DNA from: Actinomycetes bacterium
Lineage (GTDB): Bacteria; Actinomycetota; Acidimicrobiia; Acidimicrobiales; RAAP-2
NCBI GenBank assembly: GCA_021779855.1
Contig: JAJXZW010000010.1
Location: 24,425 to 88,424, forward strand
Length of the DNA stretch: 64,000 nucleotides
Direction of reading: 5' to 3'
Shown here: piece by piece, positions 1 through 8,390 of the stretch
Numbering within the stretch: position 1 is the stretch's first letter
How the letters are laid out: every line of letters starts with the position of its first letter
Notes under the pieces: generated by a model
What the model was told of the DNA's origin: nothing
Databases searched by the model: none
Seen by the model: the letters and a program-made list of their open reading frames with translations, nothing else
Made by a program: the position numbers and the translations under genes

Positions 1-2
1 AC

Positions 3-1259
3 ACCAACACCACCGGCACCTCATGCCTGGGTCCACTCACCGGTCTCAACGCCCAGCGGGCCACCTACCAGGCCACCTTGTCGGCGCTCCGCGATCCGGC
101 GGCCACCACCCTGGTCCTCGTGGCCCGACCGGACCCCGACGCGCTCAGCGAAGCCGGCCGCGCCAGCGCCGAGCTGGCGGCGCTCGGCGTGCGCAACCAG
201 CAGCTGGTCATCAACGGGGTCTTCACCCCGACGGCTCTCAACGACCCCACCGCGGTGGCCCTCGGCCAGCGGCAGCGGGACGCCCTCGAAGCCCTCCCCG
301 CGGCACTGAGGGAGCTACCGCGGACCGACCTCCCGCTGCTTTCCGGCCCACCGGTCGGCCTCGACGGGCTGCGCGCGCTCCTCTCAGGACGACCCGTCAC
401 GCCGCGACCGGTCCCCGTCGAGCCGAACGGTCGCGCCGAAGCGACCCTGGCCCGCCTCGTGGACGAGCTGGGAGCGGCCGGGCGCGGCGTCGTCATGACC
501 GTGGGCAAGGGTGGAGTCGGCAAGACCACCATCGCCAACGCCATCGCCACCGCCCTGGCCCGGGCCGGGCACCGGGTGCACCTGTCGACCACCGACCCCG
601 CCGCCCGTCGAGACGCCGCCCCAGCCACCGACCTGGGGAACCTCGAGGTCACCCGGATCGACCCAACAGCCGAGACGGCCGCCTACACCGCCGAGGTCCT
701 CGCGAGCGCCGGTGCGGGCCTCGACGACGCCGGACGGGCCCTGCTCGAAGAAGACCTGCGCTCCCCCTGCACCGAGGAGATCGCGGTCTTCCGGGCCTTC
801 GCTCGGACCGTGGCGCTGGCGGCCGACCGGTTCGTGGTGATCGACACCGCCCCAAGCGGTCACACCCTTCTGCTGCTCGACGCCGCCCAGGCCTACCACC
901 GCGACGTGCAGCGCAATCTCGACGCCGCCCCCGACGAGGTAGCCGAACTGCTGCCGAGCCTGCGTGACCCCGCCTTCACCAAGGTCGTGGTCGTAACCGT
1001 CCCCGAACCGACCCCGGTTCACGAGGCCGCCGACCTGGCCGCCGACCTCCAACGCGCCGGGATCATCCCGTGGGCCTGGGTGATCAACCAGAGCTTCGCC
1101 CTCGTCGGCTCGACCGACCCGGTCCTGGCCGGGCGCGCCGCAGCCGAGCAGGCCATGCTCGACGAAGCGGTCAGCCTCGCGGCCCGACACGCCCTCGTGG
1201 CGTGGATGCCCGACGAACCCCACGGCGCAGACGGCCTGGAGTCACGGCTGGTGGCGTAG
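3..1259 (+). CDS. arsA: ArsA arsenite efflux ATPase, 5'-truncated by window edge
   Basis: The frame is already open at base 3, so the N-terminal half lies outside the window. What is visible is the end of the first ATPase half (with the SCLGPL segment, whose Cys is a candidate metal ligand) and the whole second half: a P-loop GKGGVGKTT near nt 504-530, SPCTEEIAVF near nt 763-792 with the conserved metal-binding Cys, and the DTAPSGHT signal-transduction loop near nt 843-866. ArsA family members hydrolyse ATP to drive As(III)/Sb(III) export through ArsB or take metalloid from ArsD; those partners are not in view. Downstream lie a transposase remnant and tRNA-Gly, so the ars locus may be horizontally acquired (inference). 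The family assignment is secure. Confidence 0.93.
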   Translation, partial: TNTTGTSCLGPLTGLNAQRATYQATLSALRDPAATTLVLVARPDPDALSEAGRASAELAALGVRNQQLVINGVFTPTALNDPTAVALGQRQRDALEALPAALRELPRTDLPLLSGPPVGLDGLRALLSGRPVTPRPVPVEPNGRAEATLARLVDELGAAGRGVVMTVGKGGVGKTTIANAIATALARAGHRVHLSTTDPAARRDAAPATDLGNLEVTRIDPTAETAAYTAEVLASAGAGLDDAGRALLEEDLRSPCTEEIAVFRAFARTVALAADRFVVIDTAPSGHTLLLLDAAQAYHRDVQRNLDAAPDEVAELLPSLRDPAFTKVVVVTVPEPTPVHEAADLAADLQRAGIIPWAWVINQSFALVGSTDPVLAGRAAAEQAMLDEAVSLAARHALVAWMPDEPHGADGLESRLVA

Positions 1260-1389
1260 GGCGGGCGGCGTGGCGTCGGGCTCCGTCCTCGCGCTGGGCC
1301 GTCGGGTGGTGGTGGTGCCCGTGCGCGCAGCTCGTCCGGGTCCTCGAGGTCGAGCGGCTCGCGTGTGGCAGCCCACCGGGGGGGCGCGT

Positions 1390-1563
1390 GAGGGGATCCT
1401 CACCCACCTCCCCACGGAGCACCGGTGTGAGATCTGGTCTAACGGTCCCAACGAGCGCCTCGATCGCGACTCTCGTCGTCGGACCGACGTCGTGGGCATC
1501 TCCCCGGACCGAAGCTCCATCCTTCGACTGATCGGCGGCGTGCTCGCCGAGCAGTACGACGGG
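1390..1563 (+). pseudogene. IS256-family (mutator) transposase C-terminal remnant
   Basis: One frame reads a stretch typical of the C-terminal part of IS256-type DDE transposases: an LP-EHR-IWS segment, NERLDRD-RRRTDVVGI, then a hydrophobic ILRLIGGVLAEQYD. The rest of the protein is absent: no upstream catalytic region is seen between arsA and this piece, and the frame runs on downstream into unrelated sequence. I therefore call it a decayed insertion-sequence fragment rather than a gene. It lies between arsA and tRNA-Gly. Confidence 0.75.
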
Positions 1564-1672
1564 GGGTCGAGTCGCGCCACCGCCTCGGACTCGCGGCCCG
1601 CGCCGCCCCGGCACCCCCTCGACGGATCGCGCCGGGTGCACCACCCGGATGGACGTGGCCCCACCCGGGCCC

Positions 1673-1701
1673 CCTCGGACTGCCGCCCGGGGAGTCCGAG
1701 G
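1673..1701. terminator. Hairpin, possible terminator
   Basis: Arms CCTCGGACT and AGTCCGAGG form a perfect 9-bp stem with an 11-base GC-rich loop. No T-tract follows on either strand. It could terminate transcripts from the arsA side or from the tRNA-Gly side. This is a structure call only. Confidence 0.35.
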
Positions 1702-1885
1702 AAGGGAATGGGTGGCGGGAGCGAGGTCCACCCGCCGGTGGTGCCGCAGGGCCAGCGTCGGCTCCGCGGCGTCAGCCGGGCGTCTCGGGCACCTACGGGC
1801 GCCACGGTGGATCGCGACGGTCGATCGGGGCCACCGGCGGACACTCACGTAAAGCGATCATTGGCGACCGGGGAGATCCACTGGG

Positions 1886-1956
<71 letters not shown>

Positions 1957-2002
1957 GGGTGCGTCGGCCGACCAGTCTAGGGGGCACGGGTACCGTGGCG
2001 GG

Positions 2003-2377
2003 GTGGGTCAGACCTTCTACCAGCGCGTCGGCGGCGACGCCTTCTTCGTCGACCTCGTCGACGCCTTCTACGCGGTCGTCGAGGGCGACCCGGTGCTGCG
2101 CCCGCTGTACCCCGAGGACCTCGCCGACTCGCGCCGCCACCTCGCCCTGTTCTTGATCCAGTACTGGGGTGGCCCGCGCACCTACCAGGACGAGCGGGGC
2201 CATCCCCGCCTGCGGATGCGCCACGCGCCCTTCGCGGTCACCGCCGAGGCCCGGGACCACTGGCTGGGGGCGATGGCGGCCGCGCTCGGCGCGGTGCGCG
2301 ATCGCCTCGACGAGGCCGACTACCTCCAGCTGCGCGACTACCTCGTCGCCTCGGCCGGTCAGCTGCGCAACGCGTAG
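2003..2377 (+). CDS. glbO: Truncated haemoglobin, group II (trHbO type)
   Basis: A 124-residue protein of normal length for the 2-on-2 globin family. It shows the group II pattern: FYAVVEGDPVLRPLYP near the N-terminus, then FLIQYWGGPRTY, then RLRMRHAPFAV, whose His is the likely proximal haem ligand. Such proteins bind O2 or NO and are linked to oxygen handling or detoxification; the exact role here is unknown. The start is GTG; a -10-like TACCGT at 1991-1996 leaves only six bases, so the mRNA is probably leaderless. It stands alone between tRNA-Gly and the PH-domain gene. Confidence 0.93.
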   Translation: MGQTFYQRVGGDAFFVDLVDAFYAVVEGDPVLRPLYPEDLADSRRHLALFLIQYWGGPRTYQDERGHPRLRMRHAPFAVTAEARDHWLGAMAAALGAVRDRLDEADYLQLRDYLVASAGQLRNA

Positions 2378-2507
2378 CGCGAGTGGCCCCCCGGGGCGAG
2401 GGCCGCGCCGAGCAGTACGAGAGCCCCGCCGCCGGGCCCGTACCACGCGGGGCTCGCCCAGCACCGCGGTGCGCGCGCGGGTCACCGCCAGTCCTTACGC
2501 TGGAGGC

Positions 2508-3080
2508 GTGGGTCGGCGCGACAAGTGGCGAGACGACGAGCGTCGGGTGATCTCGGTCACGCCGATCGCCGAGGGCGTCGCCTGGCCGACGCTCTTCGCG
2601 TTCGTCACGGCCGCCCTCGTCCTCGAGGCCGGCCACCGCTTCGCCCTCGTGCACAAGGTGAGCGGGGTGGTGCTGCTCGTGGGCGCCGTGCCCCCCGCCG
2701 TCGTCGCGCTCGCGCGGATCGTGCGCTGGCGCTCGCACAAGGTCCACCTGACCGATCGGCGGGTTCTCGTCGAGGGCGGGGTCCTCGACCACCACCAGTT
2801 CTCGGTCGAGCTGGCCGACGTCTTCGCGACCCGGGTCGTCCAGAGCGTGCGCGAGCGGCTGACCCGTCGCGGCGTCGTCGTCCTCGAGACCGTCGGGGGC
2901 GGACCGGTCGAGCTCGGGCGGGTCCGCCAGCCGGCCGCGCTCTGCCGGCTGATCGACGCCGAGCGCAGCGCCCAGCGTCCGGCCGTGCCCCTCGACGCCG
3001 TCTACACCTACGACGAGCCCGATCCCTTCCCCGGCGAGATGCGCCCCGAGTCCTTCCCCCGGCGGTCGCGCTTCGTCTAG
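2508..3080 (+). CDS. PH-domain membrane protein
   Basis: A 190-residue protein with two hydrophobic segments at about residues 22-65 (TLFAFVTAALVLEAG and VSGVVLLVGAVPPAVVALA), followed by a bacterial PH-like (bPH_2) domain with the characteristic KVHLTDRRVLVEGGV stretch and a C-terminal acidic, Pro-rich tail. The family's role is unknown; related proteins sit in the membrane with the PH domain in the cytoplasm. The GTG start is six bases after TACGCT (2496-2501), arguing for leaderless transcription and for this start over upstream in-frame codons. It begins the same-strand run leading to pimB. Confidence 0.75.
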   Translation: MGRRDKWRDDERRVISVTPIAEGVAWPTLFAFVTAALVLEAGHRFALVHKVSGVVLLVGAVPPAVVALARIVRWRSHKVHLTDRRVLVEGGVLDHHQFSVELADVFATRVVQSVRERLTRRGVVVLETVGGGPVELGRVRQPAALCRLIDAERSAQRPAVPLDAVYTYDEPDPFPGEMRPESFPRRSRFV

Positions 3081-3097
3081 GCCACTACGGTGGCGGG

Positions 3098-3304
3098 GTG
3101 ACCACGCGCTACCGCTGCACCGCCTGTGGCAACCTGACCCGTTTCGACGTGGTGGAGACGACCTCGGTGCGCGCCTTCTACCACTACAGCGTCGGGGGCG
3201 AGCTGAGCGTCGAGGAGCCCGAGGTCGTGGCGCGCACCGTGGAGTCGGTCGCCTGCCGGTGGTGCGGCCACGGCCGCCAGGTCGAGGTCCTCGACGAGGC
3301 GTGA
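3098..3304 (+). CDS. Small zinc-ribbon protein of unknown function
   Basis: A 68-residue protein with CTACGN near the start and CRWCGHG near the end, giving a four-cysteine zinc-ribbon pattern around a central acidic segment. I do not recognise a named family. The GTG start is six bases downstream of TACGGT (3086-3091), again the leaderless arrangement. Its stop overlaps the start of the next gene in GTGA, so the two are probably translated together. It is the first of three small cysteine-pair proteins ahead of pimB. Confidence 0.7.
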   Translation: MTTRYRCTACGNLTRFDVVETTSVRAFYHYSVGGELSVEEPEVVARTVESVACRWCGHGRQVEVLDEA

Positions 3305-3678
3305 GCCCGTCCTCGTTCGACCAGCCGCGCGTGCGCCGGGTGCCGAGGCGTCTCTCCGGCGGGGACGGGGCCACCGAGATCACGGCCACCACGCTGGTCG
3401 CGGTGGTGAAGCCCGCCTGTGACGGCTGTCGCGCCTTCACCCACGGCGACCTGGGGGTCCTCGAGGGGCTCCCGGTCGTGCTGGTGAGCGCCACCGAGGG
3501 CCCCGAGTGGGACGACGCCGCGCGCGAGGTCCTGGTGGCGCCGGAGTGGCTCGCGGCCTCCGGGGTGCGCGGCGCCCCGCACTATGTGCTCGTCGACGCG
3601 TCGGGGCTCGTCCTGACCGAGGGCGTGCTCTTCAGCCCCGACCAGGTGGCTACCGAGATCGCCGCGCACCGGCCCTGA
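3301..3678 (+). CDS. Thioredoxin-like fold protein
   Basis: A 125-residue protein containing VVKPACDGCRAF, a CxxC motif placed after a beta-strand as in thioredoxin-fold proteins, and RGAPHYVLVDASGLV, which resembles the cis-Pro strand that follows. It has no signal peptide, so a cytoplasmic role is likely. The partner is unknown; the overlapping upstream zinc-ribbon gene (GTGA junction) and the downstream four-Cys protein suggest a functional group, which is inference. The start at 3301 is preferred over an upstream in-frame GTG because of this coupling. Confidence 0.65.
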   Translation: MSPSSFDQPRVRRVPRRLSGGDGATEITATTLVAVVKPACDGCRAFTHGDLGVLEGLPVVLVSATEGPEWDDAAREVLVAPEWLAASGVRGAPHYVLVDASGLVLTEGVLFSPDQVATEIAAHRP

Positions 3679-3724
3679 CGTCACAGCCCCCGACGAGGAT
3701 GGGCGGGTCGGAAAGCGAGGGACC

Positions 3725-3937
3725 ATGGGCCAGGAGTTCGAGATCACGATCAGCTGCGAGGCGTGCGTGCGCCGCTCGACGCCGGACTGCGCGGAGTGCC
3801 TGGTGAGCTTCGTGCTCGACGAGGCCCCCGAGGAGCTGTCCCTGAGCGCGTCCGACGCCCGGGTCTTCGACCTCTTCACCGCCGAGGGGCTGGTGCCCAC
3901 CCTCAAGTACCGCTCGAGGGAGGCCACCGGCCGCTAG
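3725..3937 (+). CDS. Small four-cysteine protein upstream of pimB
   Basis: A 70-residue protein with CEAC near residue 11 and CAEC near residue 22, followed by an acidic middle and a LVPTLKYR tail. I believe similar small proteins occur next to PimB'-type genes in other actinobacteria (from memory, not checked), but know no function. The start ATG is preceded by a purine-rich GCGAGGGA. The gene lies 20 bases upstream of the mannosyltransferase start. Confidence 0.7.
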   Translation: MGQEFEITISCEACVRRSTPDCAECLVSFVLDEAPEELSLSASDARVFDLFTAEGLVPTLKYRSREATGR

Positions 3938-3957
3938 GGCTCGGTAGCGTGGTGGGA

Positions 3958-5130
3958 GTGGCCCGCCACCTGCTCGTCACCAACGACTTCCCCCCCAAGA
4001 CCGGCGGCATCCAGAACTACCTCTACGAGCTCTGGCGCCGGCTCGAGCCCGGCCGGGCCGTCGTGGTGACGGCGAGCTCGCACCCCGACGCGCCGGCCTT
4101 CGACGCGGCGAGCGACGTCGCGGTCGAGCGGGTCGCCGCCCGCACGCTCTTCTTGCCGACCCGTCGGGCGCGCCGGGCGGTCGAGGCGGCGATCGAGCGC
4201 CACCGGCCCGACCTCGTCCTAATCGACCCGGCCTGGCCGCTCGGGCTGATCGGCCCGCGGCTCTCGGTGCCCTACGGCGTCGTGGTCCACGGGGCCGAGG
4301 TGACGATCCCGGGCCGGCTGCCCCTCGTCGCCTCGTCGCTGCGCCGGGTGCTCTCGCGCGCCGCGGTGGTGGTGGCGGCCGGCGAGTACTCGGCCCGCGA
4401 GGCCCGGCGCAACGCCGCCGACCGGCTCCCCCCGGTGCTCGTGGTCCCCCCGGGGGTCGACGTGGAGCGGTTCCGGCCGCTCGCGGCCGGCGAGCGCCGC
4501 GCCGCGCGCGCCGAGCTGGGGCTCGCCGAGGACGACCTCGTCGTCGTCTCCTACTCGCGCCTCGTCCCGCGCAAGGGTATGGACGTCCTGGTGCGCGCGA
4601 GCGCGGCGCTCGCGCGCACGCACCCGTCGCTGCGGGTCCTGATCGCCGGCGAGGGCCGCGACCGGGCCCGTCTGGAGCGGCTCATCCGGCGCACCGGTGC
4701 CCCCGTGACCCTCCTCGGGCGCACCACCGAGGCCGCGCACCCGCGCGTGGTCGCGGTGGCCGACGTCATGGTCATGGCCTGTCGGAACCGGTGGCTGGGC
4801 CTGGAGCAGGAGGGCTTCGGCATCGTCTTCCTCGAGGCCGCGGCCTGCGCGGTGCCGCCGGTCGCCGGCCGCTCCGGCGGGAGCGCCGAGGCGGTCGCCG
4901 ACGGGCTGAACGGCGTGGTCGTCGACCGGCCCCGGCGGTGGCGCCGGCTCGAGCGAGCCCTCGGCGAGCTCCTCGGGGACCCCGAGCGGCGCGCGCGCTA
5001 CGCCGAGCGCTCGCGGGCGCTGGCCGAGGAGAGCTTCGACTGGCGGGTCCGTGCGGCCGACCTGGCCCGGGGTCTCGAGCCCTACGACGGCTTCGTGCCC
5101 GCCCCCGCCGAGCCCGAGGCGGCGTCGTGA
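3958..5130 (+). CDS. pimB: GT4 glycosyltransferase, PimB'-like phosphatidylinositol mannosyltransferase
   Basis: A 390-residue family-4 glycosyltransferase. The N-terminus ARHLLVTNDFPPKTGGIQNY is the signature acceptor-domain start of PimB'; the C-terminal Rossmann half has PRKGMDVLVRA, LLIAGEG-type GEGRDRARLE and the nucleotide-sugar binding EGFGIVFLEAAA. By family it adds the second mannose (GDP-Man donor) to Ac1PIM1 on the cytoplasmic face of the membrane in the PIM/lipomannan pathway; the acceptor in this organism is inferred. TAGCGT at 3945-3950 sits seven bases before the chosen GTG. The stop overlaps the next start in GTGA. Confidence 0.85.
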   Translation: MARHLLVTNDFPPKTGGIQNYLYELWRRLEPGRAVVVTASSHPDAPAFDAASDVAVERVAARTLFLPTRRARRAVEAAIERHRPDLVLIDPAWPLGLIGPRLSVPYGVVVHGAEVTIPGRLPLVASSLRRVLSRAAVVVAAGEYSAREARRNAADRLPPVLVVPPGVDVERFRPLAAGERRAARAELGLAEDDLVVVSYSRLVPRKGMDVLVRASAALARTHPSLRVLIAGEGRDRARLERLIRRTGAPVTLLGRTTEAAHPRVVAVADVMVMACRNRWLGLEQEGFGIVFLEAAACAVPPVAGRSGGSAEAVADGLNGVVVDRPRRWRRLERALGELLGDPERRARYAERSRALAEESFDWRVRAADLARGLEPYDGFVPAPAEPEAAS

Positions 5131-5564
5131 TCCAGCGCGCCCGCCGCTCGGTGCTCGTCGCGGCGGCGCCCGAGGTCGTCTACGAGGTCGTGGCCGACGT
5201 CGAGCGCTACGGGGAGTGGACGAGCGAGCTCAAGAGCGTGGCCGTGCACGAGCGCGACGCCGACGGCCGGCCCCTCGAGGTCGAGTTCCGGGCCGCGGCC
5301 TTCGGCCGCTCGACGACCTACACCCTGCGCTACGACTACACCCGCGCGCCCACCGAGATCGCCTGGCACCAGCTCGAGGGCGACCTCACCTCGGTGCTCG
5401 ACGGCCGCTACCGCTTCGAACCGGTCGCGGGCGGGACCCGGGTGACCTACGACATCGCGGTCGAGCTGCGGGTGCCGATCCCCGCCTTCGTGCGCTCGCG
5501 CGCCGCCGCGCGCATCCAGGCCCAGGCCCTCGACGAGCTGCGCGCCCGGGCCGAGTCGCGATGA
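5127..5564 (+). CDS. SRPBCC-family lipid-binding/cyclase-like protein
   Basis: A 145-residue START-like protein: SVLVAAAPEVVYEVVADVERY at the N-terminus and a C-terminal helix FVRSRAAARIQAQALDEL, the layout of the polyketide cyclase/COQ10-type group. Members bind hydrophobic ligands in a cavity; the ligand here is unknown. It overlaps pimB at its start (GTGA) and the next kinase at its end (ATGA), so it belongs to the pimB operon. A lipid-related role is inference from context. Confidence 0.8.
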   Translation: MIQRARRSVLVAAAPEVVYEVVADVERYGEWTSELKSVAVHERDADGRPLEVEFRAAAFGRSTTYTLRYDYTRAPTEIAWHQLEGDLTSVLDGRYRFEPVAGGTRVTYDIAVELRVPIPAFVRSRAAARIQAQALDELRARAESR

Positions 5565-6505
5565 CGGCCCGGGCGGCCGGCCTCGACGTCGGCGGCACCA
5601 AGGCGCTGTGCGTCGTGCTCGACGAGACGGGCGCCGTCCTGGCCGAGGGCGAGACGCCGAGCCCCGCCGACGGCTCGCCCGACTCGCTCGAGGCGCTCGG
5701 ACGCCTCGTGGCCGAGGTCCTCGCGCGCGCCGGGGCCGACCCGGGCGCGGCGACGCTCGGGGTCGGGCTCGCGGGGATGGTGGCCGGCGGTCGCCTCGTG
5801 GTGAGCCCGCACCTGCCCCACCTCGTCGGGGTCGACGTCGAGGGCGCGCTCGGGGCCGCGCTCGGGCTGGCGGTGCGCGCACGCAACGACGCCGACGCCG
5901 CCCTCGCCGCGGAGAGGGCGTGGGGGACGGCACGCGGCGCGCGCGACGTGGCCATGGTCACCCTCGGCACGGGGATCGGCGGGTCGTTCGTCCTCGACGG
6001 GCGGCCCGTCGCGGGCCGTCACGGCTTCGCGGGCGAGATCGGCCACATGGTCGTGGTGCCCGAGGGGGAGCGCTGCGTGTGCGGGGGACGGGGCTGCTGG
6101 GAGCGCTACGCCTCGGGCGAGGCGCTCGCGCGCTACGCGCGCGCGGCCCTCGACGAGGGGCGCCTCGACCTCGGGGCGCGAGCGGGTGGGCCGACGGGCG
6201 ACCTCGCCCGGGCCGTCGTCGCGGCGGCGCGCGCCGGGTCCCCCGACGCGGCGGCCGTGCTGGACGAGCTGGCCCACTGGCTGGCCCTCGGCCTCACCAA
6301 CCTCGTGGTCGCCCTCGACCTCGAGCGGGTCGTCCTCGGCGGCGGGCTCGGGGCCGAGGCCGACCTCTACGTCGCCACGGTCCTCGAGGACCTCAGCGCG
6401 CGCCTCGAGGGCGCCGCGGCCCGCGGGCCGATCGCCGTGGTGCCGGCCGCCTACGGGACCCGCGCCGGCGCGGTGGGCGCGGCCTGGCTCGGGGCGCACC
6501 CGTGA
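5561..6505 (+). CDS. ROK-family sugar kinase (glucokinase-like)
   Basis: A 314-residue ROK protein. Visible are the ATP-binding LDVGGTKALCVVLD at the N-terminus, GLAGMV, NDADAALAAERAWG, GTGIGGSFVLDG, the GHMVV segment and the zinc-binding ROK signature CVCGGRGCWE. It should phosphorylate glucose or a related hexose with ATP or polyphosphate in the cytoplasm; substrate choice cannot be read from sequence. No N-terminal helix-turn-helix is present, so it is a kinase and not a ROK repressor. ATGA overlap upstream and GTGA overlap downstream place it in the pimB run. Confidence 0.88.
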   Translation: MTARAAGLDVGGTKALCVVLDETGAVLAEGETPSPADGSPDSLEALGRLVAEVLARAGADPGAATLGVGLAGMVAGGRLVVSPHLPHLVGVDVEGALGAALGLAVRARNDADAALAAERAWGTARGARDVAMVTLGTGIGGSFVLDGRPVAGRHGFAGEIGHMVVVPEGERCVCGGRGCWERYASGEALARYARAALDEGRLDLGARAGGPTGDLARAVVAAARAGSPDAAAVLDELAHWLALGLTNLVVALDLERVVLGGGLGAEADLYVATVLEDLSARLEGAAARGPIAVVPAAYGTRAGAVGAAWLGAHP

Positions 6506-7173
6506 GGCTCGGGGTCGTCCTGCCGACCTTCACCGAGGACGCCACCGAGGCCCTGGCGCTGGCGGCCCGCGCCGAGCTCGCCGGGGTCGACGCCGTGATG
6601 GCCTTCGACCACCTCTGGCCGGTCGGCGAGCCCGCCCGGCCGGCCCTCGCGCCCCTGCCGGTGCTCGCGGCGGTCGCCGCGCGCAGCGAGCGGCTCTTCC
6701 TCGGCCCGCTCGTCGCGCGCGTGGGCCTCGTCTCGAGCGCGCACCTGGCGGGCCAGATGCGCGCGCTCGAGCGGCTCGCGCCCGGCCGGGTGATCTGCGC
6801 GCTGGGGACCGGCGACGCCGCCTCGGCCGCGGAGGAGGCCGCCTACGGCCTCGCCGCGCGCCCGCCGTCCGAGCGGCGCGCGCGCCTGGAGGAGGCGCTG
6901 GTCGCCCTGGCCGGGTTCACCGAGCGCTGGTGCGGCGCCGGCGGCGCCGAGACCAACGCGATCGCTCGCCGCCACGGTGCGGCGCTCAACCTGTGGCGGG
7001 CGAGCCCCGGGCGCGTGCGCGAGGTGGCGGCCGAGGGCCCGGTGACCTGGGCCGGCCCCCTCGAGGGGGGCGAGGCGCTGCTCGACGCGCTCGAGCACGC
7101 CGGCGCCACGTGGGCGGTCGCCACGCGCGCGCGCGACCTCGACGTGCTCGAGGGCTGGCGAACCCCGCGCTGA
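6502..7173 (+). CDS. Luciferase-like (LLM-class) flavin-dependent oxidoreductase, short
   Basis: A 223-residue protein starting LGVVLPTF and continuing with DAVMAFDHLWPVG, typical of LLM-class FMN- or F420-dependent oxidoreductases. It is shorter than the roughly 280-340 residues usual for the family: the N-terminal barrel half is recognisable (SERLFLGPLVARVG, LERLAPGRVICALGTGD), while the C-terminal half is compressed. It may be a reduced family member or not catalytic. The start is GTG overlapping the ROK stop in GTGA. Confidence 0.72.
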   Translation: MRLGVVLPTFTEDATEALALAARAELAGVDAVMAFDHLWPVGEPARPALAPLPVLAAVAARSERLFLGPLVARVGLVSSAHLAGQMRALERLAPGRVICALGTGDAASAAEEAAYGLAARPPSERRARLEEALVALAGFTERWCGAGGAETNAIARRHGAALNLWRASPGRVREVAAEGPVTWAGPLEGGEALLDALEHAGATWAVATRARDLDVLEGWRTPR

Positions 7174-7190
7174 CTCACTACGGTTGATGG

Positions 7191-8390
7191 ATGGAGTTCC
7201 GTCGCGTCACCGGTCTGCCCCCCTACGTCTTCGCCCAGATCAACGGGCTCAAGGCCGAGGCGCGCGCCGCCGGGCGCGACGTGGTCGACTTCGGCTTCGG
7301 CAACCCCGACCTGCCGAGCCCCGACGTCGCGGTCGAGAAGCTCGCCGAGTCGGCCCACAACCCGCGCAACCACCGCTACAGCGCGAGCCGGGGCATCCCG
7401 AACCTGCGTCGGGCGATCGCGGGGCGCTACAAGGCCGTCTTCGACGTCGACCTCGACCCCGAGACCCAGGTCGTGACGACCATCGGCGCGAAGGAGGGCC
7501 TCACCCACCTGATGTGGGTGCTGTGCGAGCCGGGGGACTGTGCGGTCGTGCCGAGCCCGAGCTACCCGATCCACCTGGCCGGCCCGGGCTTCGCCGGGGC
7601 GCGGGTGATCACCGTGCCCGTGGCCGACCCCGGCGCGAGCGCGCTCGACCCGGGCGAGCAGTTCTTCGCCGGGCTCGAGGCCGCGGTGCGCGAGGCGCCC
7701 ACCCGGCCGCGGGCGATCATCGTCTCGTTCCCCCACAACCCGACCACGGCGTGCGTGGACCTCGCCTTCATGGAGCGCCTGGTCGGGTTCGCGGCCGAGA
7801 ACGAGATCGTGGTCTGCCACGACTTCGCCTACGCCGACCTCGGCTTCGACGGCTACCAGCCGCCCTCGATCCTCCAGGTGAAGGGCGCCGAGGAGTGGTG
7901 CGTCGAGCTCTACACCCTCACGAAGTCCTTCTCCATGGCCGGCTGGCGGGTGGGGTTCTGCGTGGGCAACGCCGAGGTGGTGGCCGCCCTCACCAAGCTC
8001 AAGAGCTACCTCGACTACGGCACCTTCCAGCCCGTGCAGATCGCGGCGATCGTGGCGATGAACGAGGCGACCGACTACCCCGGGCGGCTGCGGGCGGTCT
8101 ACCAGAGCCGCCGCGACGCCCTGGTGGAGGGACTGCGCCGCATCGGCTGGGAGGTGCCGGCCCCGCGGGGATCGATGTTCCTGTGGGCGCCGATCCCCGA
8201 GGCCTACCGCGAGCGGGGCTCGCTCGAGTTCTCGACGCTGCTCATCCGCGAGGCCGACGTGGCGACCAGCCCGGGGATCGGCTTCGGGGACAACGGCGAC
8301 GACCACGTGCGCTTCGCGCTCATCGAGAACGAGATGCGGACCCACCAGGCCCTGCGCTCGCTCAAGCGCGCCCTCACCAAGCTCGGCTAG
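7191..8390 (+). CDS. alaC: Class I/II PLP aminotransferase (AlaC-like)
   Basis: A 399-residue fold-type I aminotransferase. It shows FGFGNPDLPSP near residue 35, YSASRGIPNLRRAI, PSPSYPIH, the FPHNPTTA segment, CHDFAYADLGFDGY and the Schiff-base lysine in LYTLTKSFSMAGWRVGF. The closest remembered relatives are AlaC-type glutamate-pyruvate transaminases; the LL-diaminopimelate or aspartate groups are alternatives. TACGGT at 7179-7184 lies six bases before the ATG, indicating a leaderless mRNA. Its TAG stop shares CTAG with the convergent lactonase gene. Confidence 0.85.
   Translation: MEFRRVTGLPPYVFAQINGLKAEARAAGRDVVDFGFGNPDLPSPDVAVEKLAESAHNPRNHRYSASRGIPNLRRAIAGRYKAVFDVDLDPETQVVTTIGAKEGLTHLMWVLCEPGDCAVVPSPSYPIHLAGPGFAGARVITVPVADPGASALDPGEQFFAGLEAAVREAPTRPRAIIVSFPHNPTTACVDLAFMERLVGFAAENEIVVCHDFAYADLGFDGYQPPSILQVKGAEEWCVELYTLTKSFSMAGWRVGFCVGNAEVVAALTKLKSYLDYGTFQPVQIAAIVAMNEATDYPGRLRAVYQSRRDALVEGLRRIGWEVPAPRGSMFLWAPIPEAYRERGSLEFSTLLIREADVATSPGIGFGDNGDDHVRFALIENEMRTHQALRSLKRALTKLG

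Larger units (their letters stand above)
1260..1885. other. Intergenic stretch without an intact gene
   Basis: This 626-base gap holds the transposase remnant (1390-1563) and two short perfect hairpins: a 7-bp stem at 1632-1648 and a 9-bp stem at 1673-1701. The open frame crossing the gap runs into the tRNA on the opposite strand and looks like protein only within the transposase piece. I see no other gene. Confidence 0.6.
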
